A stretch of 6,115 bases of DNA from positions 1 to 6,115 of the forward strand of contig DAOVUO010000179.1 of NCBI GenBank assembly GCA_030632545.1, given 5' to 3'. Position numbers and translations under genes: made by a program. Shown here in pieces: positions 1-6,115 of the stretch. The stretch's first letter is position 1, and every line of letters starts with the position of its first letter. Source of the DNA: Bacteroidales bacterium. Lineage in GTDB: Bacteria; Bacteroidota; Bacteroidia; Bacteroidales; DYOH01. Below the pieces are notes generated by a model. That model saw nothing but the letters and a program-made list of their open reading frames with translations, made no database searches and had not been told where the DNA came from.

Positions 1-600
1 ATCTTTTTGATAATAAAACCCTAAATCGCCAGCAACTGTTTGTCCTGGTTTGGACTCAGTTTGACCAATACCACCAGTTAGATTAGAATAAATATATCTA
101 AGAGCAATACCCCCTGAGAATTCTTCGGACATTTTAAACGCATAAGCTCCATCAAGTGTAAATTCTTTTGGACGAAAATCGCGTAGTACATTACCATAAA
201 TATTAGTAAACGTAATATTACCTAAAGAAAAATACCTAAGTCCAATTCCTATTGTTTGTCTGTCATCAAGGTCAAAATAACCTGCTATATACGATAAATC
301 AATATCATCGGCTAAGTTTCTTAACCATGGTGTATAAGAAATTGCAAGTCCAGTAGAATGGTCAGCAAATGGAAGTTTAGCAATATTCCAATATAATGCA
401 TTGGCATCGGCAGATGTAGCAACTCCTACATCACCCATAGCTCCGCTACGCGAATCGGGCGTAATGTTTAGTAATGGAATGGCTGTTTGAATTGGATTTC
501 CTGCGTCTTGACCAGTTAAATCTCCTGTTGTTAATTGCGCTTTTAAGTTAAATGATAGTCCAAAAATTAGACTTAAAATTAAGCTTGTAGTTTTATTCAT
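1..600 (-). CDS. porV: Type IX secretion system outer-membrane shuttle protein PorV (partial, N-terminal 200 residues)
   Basis: The minus-strand frame opens at an ATG (598-600) and stays open to the window edge, so the C-terminal part is missing; PorV proteins are usually about 380-400 residues. Residues 1-21 form a signal peptide (basic start MNK, hydrophobic core, LKA then Q) for export to the outer membrane. The recognisable PorV signature follows at about residues 48-72: SRSGAMGDVGVATSADANA then LYWN, continuing to KLPF and YTPWLRNL (89-95). The rest alternates aromatic/hydrophobic and polar residues with frequent glycine, as expected for a FadL-like beta-barrel. In characterised T9SS, PorV collects CTD-bearing substrates from the SprA/Sov translocon and delivers them to PorU. 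It lies 90 bp downstream of porU on the same strand, and the two are probably cotranscribed. The paralogue PorQ is the main alternative, but the porU neighbour and the SRSGAMGDVG block favour PorV. Confidence 0.93.
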   Translation of the reverse strand, partial: MNKTTSLILSLIFGLSFNLKAQLTTGDLTGQDAGNPIQTAIPLLNITPDSRSGAMGDVGVATSADANALYWNIAKLPFADHSTGLAISYTPWLRNLADDIDLSYIAGYFDLDDRQTIGIGLRYFSLGNITFTNIYGNVLRDFRPKEFTLDGAYAFKMSEEFSGGIALRYIYSNLTGGIGQTESKPGQTVAGDLGFYYQKD

Positions 601-646
601 TACTAGAGTTATTTAATAGTTTTTAAAACGAAATAGTATGATAATT

Positions 647-674
647 ATTATACAATATTGTTTTTTTGTATAAT
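647..674. repeat. A/T-rich inverted repeat in the porU-porV gap
   Basis: The 90-bp gap between porU and porV contains ATTATACAA (647-655) and its exact complement TTGTATAAT (666-674), separated by 10 bases. The 9-bp arms could form a weak hairpin in the porU-porV transcript, reading ATTATACAA, loop, TTGTATAAT. A nested 10-bp palindrome ACAATATTGT lies at 652-661. There is no uridine run after the hairpin on the minus strand, so it does not look like a terminator. It may be an mRNA processing or stability element, or simply a product of the A/T-rich composition. Confidence 0.35.
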
Positions 675-690
675 TTAATTTTGAAGTAAT

Positions 691-3600
691 TTAATTCAGA
701 ATAACCAGTTTTTCAATTTTTTCAGCACTTTTCCCATCATTTGTTTTTATTCTTAATCTGTAAAAATAAGTGCCTCGTCCAATTTTTTGTCCAAAATCGT
801 CTCTGCCATTCCAATATATTGCATTGCTGATATAACCTGTACTTATCATATTTTGGTGTATGGTTTTTATTAATTTTCCACTTATTGAAAAAATATGTAT
901 AACTAGAGTTATTTCAACATTTGGTGAATTATGCTCAAAATAAAATGCTGTTTGAGTAAAAAATGGATTTGGATAGTTAAACAAGTGTCTAATTTCAAGC
1001 TTTGCATTATCAGCTACAACAAAATTAATGCTTTTCTCAGAGGAATTATTATACACATCCCAAACTTTTAGCGTTAAATTGTGTTCTCCAGCTTCTAAAT
1101 TATTTAATTGATACTGTATTTTTCCTGCCTGAAAATTATCTAATTCGGCCTCGTAAAAGTTGTTTAGAGTGATGGTATTAGTATTATTATTGTCTAATAT
1201 TGCTGTAATGTCGTGACCAATTGATGCGCTTGAAGTATTAATTCCACTACTATCATTTAGTAAGGCATAAATTATTGGATTTTGATTGCTTAGTCCACCT
1301 GAAACAAAGTTTTGATCATTCAGATAAAGCTGAATTTCGGGGCCGTTTTTATCTTCAATAGCACTGGTGTCAATTCCTCCAATAATAAATTGGGTAAATT
1401 GTGCATTTCCTTCTGCTTGTCCTTTTTCGTAAAAGTATAAGCTAATTTTCCCTTTTTCGTATGCAAGATTTATGTCTTTGGGAACAATAAAATCTATAGA
1501 AAATTGACCATTATTTATACTCGCATTTCCTTTGAAAATCTGATTGTTTTGCAAATTAAATTTTTGCGGTAATCCTCCATCATTTGCAAGTGTTTGACGA
1601 GGCATTTTTTTATCAAAAATACATGGTACTATTTTTCCAACAAAATCTGTATTTATAGTATTATCGAAGTTTAAAATAACTCCCTTGATATTTACTTTTT
1701 TCAGTGCTTTTATTGTATCAGAAATAAGTTCTGCACTACCGTTAATGTTGTAAGTTACAGGTTGTTGTTGAATCTCTGTTATTTTAGCTTTCTGGCTAGG
1801 ATAAAGTAATCGAAGCGCAGGATCGCCTAAAAGACTAAAATTTCGTTTATTGATATTTGCAGGAGAGCCAGTTAATAGCTTGGCTTGTTTTACAATATCT
1901 CCTAAATATAGTTGTTTCTTACTTATTGTATCAATTTTAAATACGTTTTTATAAAAATTTGTATTTATTTCATCGTTAGAGCCAGAGTAAACCAAGCGAG
2001 TTGTGGAAAACATAGCAATAGAACCGCCTTTGGGATTTAGTAAAACTTGTTCGCCAGCACTTGTAATGTCACTATTGTCATAGCGCGAGAATTCGCAAGT
2101 GGCAGTCATAAAAATCGGAAGCGAATTGTAGTTTTCCCAGCTATTTATATTGTTTATATCAATAATTTTTTCGTGAGCCAAACGGTATTCATTCCCATGT
2201 CCAACATAATTAAAAATGAGCGAACCTTTTTGCATCCTTTCATTTATTGCACGTACAACGTCGGGGTAACGGTCGCCAGCGGTTGTAGTTTCTTGTTTAT
2301 AAGCATCAAGGTATATTTTATCTAAATTAAATACAGGATAATTTTTTTCAATATAATCGGCATAGTTTTCGGTATCATGAAAATAAGTGTTACTATCTTC
2401 ATCGTCTGCAACAAGTGTAATTACATTTTTCCACGATCCACGAGAATTACTAGAATAATAGTTTTTTACTTTCGCAATAAATTCTTGTGCTTCTCTTTTT
2501 GTATCTACAGGAATACGGCCTATTCCAATATCCAAATTTCCAACTGTTTCGTATTCATCATCATCGAGCATACCAAAAAAATCATCGGAAACAAACGAAG
2601 CTACTGGGCTTGTTGAATTAACAGATTGATAAGTTGGTATCATGTTCCAGTTTTCGGAAATAAGCGTTTTGTTTTTATAAGTCCCATCACCAAAAATAGC
2701 TAATAAATGTAGTGGATGGCTTGTTGCTATTGATTTTTTGTAAACCATAATTAAGAAATTTCTTATAGCAGCAATATCTGGTGTGCCATTTGAAAATTCA
2801 TTATAAATTGATTCAATATCAACAATTTCTGTAATTAAATCATCCGTCTGAAGATGAAAATCAGCTAATTCTTGTGCTTCGTCTTGAAATATTTTAGGAT
2901 AGATAATTATCATATCTGCCTCCGAGATATTATGCAGATTTTGATTGCTGATTTCACCTGTTCTATTGCCTGTTAATTCTGGATATAAAGCGTTTTTGGG
3001 TTCAAAAATTATAAATTCTTCTAAAGTATCTGTTGCATAATTAAAATTTGCGGTTGAATTATTTAAGGTATAATTTATTATATTTTTGTTGTTTATATTC
3101 CAAATGACACAATTGGAATTACAGTTAGAAATTTGATAATTAGCTACTTTTCCTGATTCTATTATTTCTATATTTCGAAACTTAAAATTGCTGTTATTGT
3201 ATTTAAGATTTTTAAAACAATTTATTTCTACATAATCAAGCCAAGCTTTAGCCGACGATGTGGGTCTGTTATATTGTAAAGTGAAAATGTGTTCATTTGA
3301 ATTTTGAGTTGCAAAACTCATGTTCATTTTTTCATCAAAAGCATAGGCTGCATCGTAGCTTCCAGACACTGCATTATAATAAATTGAACTACTTTGTGCG
3401 TTGTAAAACACTGATATACTGCTGTTACTAAGTGATCTGGCAGCTGCTTTTATTGTAAAATTAATTTTTTTTGTAGTATTAATATCTGTAATTGTAAAGT
3501 TGTAATCAATTTTGTCAACTATATCAAATGCATCGCCATACCATGTGCGACCAGATTTTACAAGGTTTACATTGTCTTGTTCCTTGTATCCAAAATAATT

Positions 3601-4518
3601 ATAAGTATTAACAGTTTTATCTGAATTTGGTGGCAAATTTGCTGTTTCTATCGTATTATCAAAACCTGTATTTTTATCGCTTAAAAAATAATAAGCATAA
3701 TCTGAATATTCGTGTTTTGAATGTTCAAATAATTGTGTTTGTTTGTTGTAATCCCATGTATTAGGACCTTCTGCATAAAAATATATAGCATTATTATGAT
3801 GCCAAATTTTATTTTCTTTTAAATCGTCTGGTTTTGCATCTGCATTATTTTTCGAAAGAAGTTTTCCGCCATTTCCAAATAGTCGAACATTTTCAGGATT
3901 TGAAAAACCTATTTGTTGTAAATCTTCATAAGTAATTGTATAAATATCTGTTTTTTGAAGTCTTATTTTGTACCAAAAACCTGAGTTTAAAACTGATTCT
4001 TTGACATAGCTTTGTTTGCTTTTTTTATTCTGACTTGTAGTTAAGTAATTGATTTTTAATGTGAAATTTTTTATTCCTACATGAGTATTATTTAGTAAAA
4101 TTGTAGGACTAAAATTATAGAAAAGATATTTTTGTCCTTGAATGTTTTTTGTCCAAAATTTAATTGGAATTGAAGTGGGCTCTTGGAGTTCGAAAAACGA
4201 TAAATTACTGTAATTTATACTTTGTGTTGAAAAATCTGTAATTTCGACTTTTGTAATTTCTATATTTTCAGACATAAAAATAGATTTATACAAAATTTTA
4301 TTTGCATAACGTAAAAAACCTTCACTATTAAGCTCATAATTATTAAAATAGGGATAGTTTACCAATACTTTGGATGAGGCAATTTCGTAAGTGATTTTTT
4401 TTTCGGGTTTCCACTCTATTTTTCCCGAAATTTCTTTTTCTTGGGCAAATGTTTGTATGGAAATTAAAATTAGAATATTAAAAAGATAAAATTTGCGTTT
4501 CATTTTTACAAACATCAT
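691..4518 (-). CDS. porU: Type IX secretion system sortase PorU (C25 gingipain-family cysteine protease)
   Basis: A 1275-residue exported protein, within the usual range of PorU. It acts on the cell surface, cleaving the CTD from T9SS cargo and attaching the mature protein to the envelope. Order of parts, numbered from the first ATG: signal peptide ending TFA-Q (about 6-25); beta-rich N-terminal region (about 27-530); C25 peptidase domain (about 533-906); Ig-like region (about 910-1170); T9SS-type CTD (about 1176-1275). The catalytic pair is clear: His774 in FNYVGHGNE and Cys808 in FMTATCEFSRYDN, 34 residues apart as in gingipains. The C25 domain ends with the typical LLGDPALRLLYP. The CTD opens with NYPNPF (1181-1186) and ends with GRGTYFYRL and EKLVILN. 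ATGs at 4518, 4515 and 4503 are all possible starts. The longest form is given, but 4503 (MKRKFYLFNI) gives the more normal signal peptide. No frameshift or missing catalytic residue is seen. Confidence 0.96.
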   Translation of the reverse strand: MMFVKMKRKFYLFNILILISIQTFAQEKEISGKIEWKPEKKITYEIASSKVLVNYPYFNNYELNSEGFLRYANKILYKSIFMSENIEITKVEITDFSTQSINYSNLSFFELQEPTSIPIKFWTKNIQGQKYLFYNFSPTILLNNTHVGIKNFTLKINYLTTSQNKKSKQSYVKESVLNSGFWYKIRLQKTDIYTITYEDLQQIGFSNPENVRLFGNGGKLLSKNNADAKPDDLKENKIWHHNNAIYFYAEGPNTWDYNKQTQLFEHSKHEYSDYAYYFLSDKNTGFDNTIETANLPPNSDKTVNTYNYFGYKEQDNVNLVKSGRTWYGDAFDIVDKIDYNFTITDINTTKKINFTIKAAARSLSNSSISVFYNAQSSSIYYNAVSGSYDAAYAFDEKMNMSFATQNSNEHIFTLQYNRPTSSAKAWLDYVEINCFKNLKYNNSNFKFRNIEIIESGKVANYQISNCNSNCVIWNINNKNIINYTLNNSTANFNYATDTLEEFIIFEPKNALYPELTGNRTGEISNQNLHNISEADMIIIYPKIFQDEAQELADFHLQTDDLITEIVDIESIYNEFSNGTPDIAAIRNFLIMVYKKSIATSHPLHLLAIFGDGTYKNKTLISENWNMIPTYQSVNSTSPVASFVSDDFFGMLDDDEYETVGNLDIGIGRIPVDTKREAQEFIAKVKNYYSSNSRGSWKNVITLVADDEDSNTYFHDTENYADYIEKNYPVFNLDKIYLDAYKQETTTAGDRYPDVVRAINERMQKGSLIFNYVGHGNEYRLAHEKIIDINNINSWENYNSLPIFMTATCEFSRYDNSDITSAGEQVLLNPKGGSIAMFSTTRLVYSGSNDEINTNFYKNVFKIDTISKKQLYLGDIVKQAKLLTGSPANINKRNFSLLGDPALRLLYPSQKAKITEIQQQPVTYNINGSAELISDTIKALKKVNIKGVILNFDNTINTDFVGKIVPCIFDKKMPRQTLANDGGLPQKFNLQNNQIFKGNASINNGQFSIDFIVPKDINLAYEKGKISLYFYEKGQAEGNAQFTQFIIGGIDTSAIEDKNGPEIQLYLNDQNFVSGGLSNQNPIIYALLNDSSGINTSSASIGHDITAILDNNNTNTITLNNFYEAELDNFQAGKIQYQLNNLEAGEHNLTLKVWDVYNNSSEKSINFVVADNAKLEIRHLFNYPNPFFTQTAFYFEHNSPNVEITLVIHIFSISGKLIKTIHQNMISTGYISNAIYWNGRDDFGQKIGRGTYFYRLRIKTNDGKSAEKIEKLVILN
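4509..4516 (-). promoter_or_regulatory. Possible -7 element for porU (near-consensus)
   Basis: On the minus strand these bases read GATGTTTG, seven of eight matching the Bacteroidota -7 consensus TAnnTTTG; the first position is G instead of T. Transcription from it would begin close to the ATG at 4503, giving an mRNA with almost no leader. It would also place the ATGs at 4518 and 4515 upstream of the transcript. A TTTG at about 4544-4547 (reading CAAA on the plus strand within the A-run) lies somewhat far upstream for a -33 element. The match is weak in such A/T-rich DNA. Confidence 0.22.
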
Positions 4519-4527
4519 AATATTAGC

Positions 4528-4542
4528 TTGTCATAATGACAA
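4528..4542. promoter_or_regulatory. Perfect 15-bp palindrome in the divergent start region (candidate operator)
   Basis: TTGTCAT (4528-4534), a central A (4535) and ATGACAA (4536-4542) form an uninterrupted inverted repeat with 7-bp arms. It sits between the diverging starts of porU and the PorP/SprF-like gene, and its right arm contains the start codon of the latter. Such a site could bind a dimeric regulator controlling both directions, or form a small hairpin that hides the start codon in mRNA. No regulator gene is visible in the window, and the arms are short, so function is inferred from position only. Confidence 0.35.
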
Positions 4543-5525
4543 AAAACGAATTTTCGATAAATAAATTTTGGTTTAAAGGTAGAGTTTTTTTCTTATCTGT
4601 TCTAATTCTTATTTTAGGCTCTGTAAGCCAAGTCCATTCGCAATTAAATCAAACTTTATTTTTAGTAGAATCACCTTTAAATTCATCGTTTTATCCAGTA
4701 AATTCAAGTGTATATTTTGATTTTAGTTCCACAATTACTTTTGATTCTGATGGATATGGATTTCAACAATATCAGGCAAATATGCAATATAATTTGTCAA
4801 AGTATTCATCCGCAATTCATTTTTCTTTTATAAATCAGCATCATTATTTGATTTATCAGCAATATTTATCGCTTGGTTATATATATTCTTTAAAAATTGA
4901 TAAACTTTCTGCTATAGATTTTTATAGCTCAATTAATTTTTCTAGGCAGAGTTTTAATTATTCTGTTTTAGTTTTTCCAAGTGAATTAGAAAATAATGCT
5001 CAAGTATACTTGAATTATAGTAGTTTAATTGTTCCTACTAATTTTTTTGCATATAATTTAGGTACAAAAATTAAAATTAGGCAATTTCAGGTAAAAGCAG
5101 TTTGGCGAAATTTGGCTATTTTAGATTATAAAGCGGGTTTTTTAAATAAAATTCCAGAGTATTATTTTGAAGTAAATTATCGCATAGACAATAATCAACA
5201 GTTATTATCTTATAAATTTGCGTTTCAGCCAATCGTAGGAATAAATAAATACCACGAATCTGTTTTTTATTTTACAGGTTTAAGGGTACTGCAATCGCGA
5301 TATTTTGGTGAGATTAGAGCTAATTTTATACAAATAGAGCCTCGGTCAGTTTCTTTTTCTGTTGGAATTTCAATTGGGAATACTATTTTTGCATATCAAA
5401 ACACAAGTATTTTGATGGGGCGATATTCAACAAATTTGAATTACAACGGTATAAAAATTGCGTACGAATTTAAGAAATATCAAAAAAGACAAGGGCAACA
5501 CGCAATAAGTTGCCCACAATTTTAG
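4536..5525 (+). CDS. Outer-membrane beta-barrel protein, probable divergent PorP/SprF family member
   Basis: A 329-residue exported protein. Residues 1-35 form a signal peptide with a long polar start, a basic FKGR and a hydrophobic core (VFFLSVLILILGSV), ending VHS before Q36. The remainder is rich in Tyr, Phe, Asn and Ser in alternating amphipathic strands, typical of a small outer-membrane barrel. PorP/SprF traits are the size, a SVSFSVGISIG stretch followed by a strand ending GIKIAYEFKKY, and the final residues ISCPQF with the protein's only cysteine (Cys326); a CPxF end is common in this family. The usual N-terminal NPAYAG-type motif is not present; SPLNSSFYPV (46-55) stands in its place. 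PorP is needed for T9SS function in Porphyromonas and SprF for SprB secretion in Flavobacterium; which role applies here is unknown. There is no other Met before the signal core, so the 4536 ATG is the only reasonable start. gldJ follows after 101 bp, and porU diverges 17 bp upstream. An unrelated barrel protein remains possible. Confidence 0.6.
   Translation: MTKNEFSINKFWFKGRVFFLSVLILILGSVSQVHSQLNQTLFLVESPLNSSFYPVNSSVYFDFSSTITFDSDGYGFQQYQANMQYNLSKYSSAIHFSFINQHHYLIYQQYLSLGYIYSLKIDKLSAIDFYSSINFSRQSFNYSVLVFPSELENNAQVYLNYSSLIVPTNFFAYNLGTKIKIRQFQVKAVWRNLAILDYKAGFLNKIPEYYFEVNYRIDNNQQLLSYKFAFQPIVGINKYHESVFYFTGLRVLQSRYFGEIRANFIQIEPRSVSFSVGISIGNTIFAYQNTSILMGRYSTNLNYNGIKIAYEFKKYQKRQGQHAISCPQF
5493..5515 (+). 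terminator. G/C-containing hairpin at the 3' end of the PorP/SprF-like gene (possible terminator or attenuator)
   Basis: GGGCAAC (5493-5499) and GTTGCCC (5509-5515) are exact complements with a 9-base loop, giving a 7-bp stem with five G-C pairs in a very A/T-rich setting. It lies in the last codons, ending 7 bases before the stop codon at 5523-5525. A short T-run (5520-5523) follows closely. It could weaken transcription into gldJ or protect the 3' end of the upstream message. The T-run is short and the stem lies within coding sequence, so a strong intrinsic terminator is not proven. Confidence 0.35.
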
Positions 5526-5560
5526 TTATATTGTGTGAAAAGAAGTAGATAAAAAAAAAG

Positions 5561-5583
5561 TTTTTGTAATTTTTTTACAAAAA
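5561..5583. repeat. A/T-rich inverted repeat upstream of gldJ
   Basis: TTTTTGTAA (5561-5569) and TTACAAAAA (5575-5583) are exact complements around a 5-base T loop. The stem is 9 bp with a single G-C pair, so it would be weak. The A-run before it (5551-5559) and A-run after it make the structure roughly symmetrical for both strands. It could be a terminator-like element, an A-tract upstream promoter region for gldJ, or a chance product of A/T-rich intergenic DNA. Confidence 0.3.
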
Positions 5584-5612
5584 AATAAATTTTAATAAAA
5601 TCAACTAAAGAA

Positions 5613-5620
5613 TAAATTTG
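5613..5620 (+). promoter_or_regulatory. Exact TAnnTTTG match (Bacteroidota -7 box) upstream of gldJ
   Basis: TAAATTTG matches the Bacteroidota primary sigma factor -7 consensus at all fixed positions. It ends 6 bases before the gldJ ATG at 5627, so transcription from it would give an mRNA with practically no 5' leader. No TTG -33 element is seen at the usual spacing, the nearest TTTTTG (5561-5566) being too far upstream. In DNA this rich in A and T a chance match is quite possible. Confidence 0.28.
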
Positions 5621-5626
5621 AAGCAC

Positions 5627-6115
5627 ATGAAAATGAGGGAAAAAATATCCAGTATAGTTATAGGATTAGCTGCTATTGCAATGGCTTCGTGCGGTGGTGG
5701 TGGCTATGGTGGTGTGTCGCCCACTACTGGATGGGAATACAACGACCCCGATAATGGGGGTTTTGAAGTTGTAGATTATAATGAGCAAATGGCTGGGCCT
5801 GGTTTAGTTTTGATTGAAGGTGGTACTTTTATAATGGGGCGTGTAGATCAGGATGTTATGTCTGATTGGAATAATATGCCTACAAGAGTTACAGTTGCTT
5901 CTTTTTATATGGACGAGACAGAAGTGAGAAATGTAGATTATAGAGAATATTTAAATTGGGCTCGTAGGGTTTTTATAGATTATCAGCAGGTATATTTTGA
6001 TGCTCTGCCAGATACAATGGTATGGTTAAGCCCATTGTCTTATAATGATCCGTATGTTGAATATTATTTTCGCCATCCTGCTTATGATAATTATCCTGTA
6101 GTAGGAATTAATTGG
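5627..6115 (+). CDS. gldJ: Gliding motility / type IX secretion lipoprotein GldJ (partial, N-terminal 163 residues)
   Basis: The frame opens at ATG 5627 and runs off the window; full GldJ is roughly 500 residues or more. Residues 1-21 are a lipoprotein signal peptide ending in the lipobox MASC, with Cys22 as the lipidation site, followed by a glycine-rich linker (GGGGYGG). The mature part begins with TGWEYND and GGF. The SUMF1/formylglycine-generating-enzyme fold starts near residue 57 with AGPGLVLIEGGTFIMG, then DVMSDWNNMP, SFYMDETEV, ALPDTMVW, and RHPAYDNYPVVGINW. The AGPGLVxxEGGTFxMG, DDVMxDWNN and LPDTxVW blocks fit GldJ better than its relative GldK/PorK. GldJ has no known enzymatic role; in Flavobacterium johnsoniae it is an outer-membrane lipoprotein needed for gliding and for stability of GldK in the T9SS. 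An ATG at 5633 would also keep the lipoprotein signal intact. Its neighbours porU and porV belong to the same machinery. Confidence 0.9.
   Translation, partial: MKMREKISSIVIGLAAIAMASCGGGGYGGVSPTTGWEYNDPDNGGFEVVDYNEQMAGPGLVLIEGGTFIMGRVDQDVMSDWNNMPTRVTVASFYMDETEVRNVDYREYLNWARRVFIDYQQVYFDALPDTMVWLSPLSYNDPYVEYYFRHPAYDNYPVVGINW

Noticed and set aside
602..914. The 13-base string ACTAGAGTTATTT occurs at 602-614 and again at 902-914, exactly 300 bp apart
   Set aside because: One copy is intergenic and the other is inside the porU CTD coding sequence; no further copies or flanking similarity are seen, so this is best taken as chance in A/T-rich DNA.
2047..2325. Open frame on the plus strand inside porU (92 codons)
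   Set aside because: It lies wholly antisense to the C25 catalytic region of porU, has no start signals, and its translation resembles no family I know; it is a shadow of the real gene.
2377..2616. Open frame on the plus strand inside porU (79 codons)
   Set aside because: Antisense to the conserved C25 domain and with the Ile/Phe/Cys-rich composition expected from reading an A/T-rich gene backwards.
5627..6115. Possible assignment of the lipoprotein to GldK/PorK, or to an active formylglycine-generating enzyme
   Set aside because: The DVMSDWNN and ALPDTMVW blocks and the TGWEYND start fit GldJ better than GldK/PorK. The catalytic cysteines of true FGE lie further C-terminal, outside the window, and the lipoprotein context argues for a structural role.
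1..6115. Search for a novel defence system, mobile element, CRISPR array or RNA gene
   Set aside because: Nearly all of the window is occupied by four recognisable envelope/secretion genes; the gaps are 17-101 bp, with no terminal repeats, integrase, transposase, spacer array or tRNA-like fold seen.

Overview
This is an AT-rich window from a Bacteroidota (Bacteroidetes) chromosome. It holds four genes, all apparently parts of the type IX secretion system (T9SS) and gliding machinery. The assignment to Bacteroidota rests on protein content (PorV, PorU, GldJ), on A/T-rich gene starts without Shine-Dalgarno sequences, and on the low G+C typical of many marine or anaerobic members. I cannot name a genus.

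Layout. Minus strand, reading right to left: porU (about 4518 to 691) is followed after 90 bp by porV (600 to beyond base 1, cut by the window edge). Plus strand: an outer-membrane beta-barrel protein gene, best explained as a divergent PorP/SprF family member (4536-5525), is followed after 101 bp by gldJ (5627 to beyond 6115, cut by the window edge). The two gene pairs diverge from a gap of only 17 bp (32 bp if porU uses its internal ATG). A perfect 15-bp palindrome lies in that gap and covers the start codon of the plus-strand gene.

How the genes fit together. T9SS exports proteins carrying a conserved C-terminal domain (CTD) across the outer membrane. PorV is the beta-barrel shuttle that binds the CTD of substrates leaving the translocon and hands them to PorU. 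PorU is the surface C25-family cysteine protease (sortase) that removes the CTD and attaches the product to the cell surface. GldJ is a SUMF1-fold outer-membrane lipoprotein related to GldK/PorK that supports the T9SS/gliding apparatus. PorP/SprF proteins are outer-membrane barrels associated with the secretion/motility motor or with surface adhesins. The window therefore joins the last step of secretion (porU-porV) with envelope components (PorP/SprF-like, gldJ).

I found no RNA genes, mobile elements, CRISPR arrays or phage genes. The non-coding stretches are all about 100 bp or shorter and hold only A/T-rich inverted repeats and possible Bacteroidota-type promoter elements. The system itself is known; the less ordinary points are the compact divergent control region, the strongly diverged PorP/SprF-like protein between porU and gldJ, and a sortase that carries its own secretion-type CTD.
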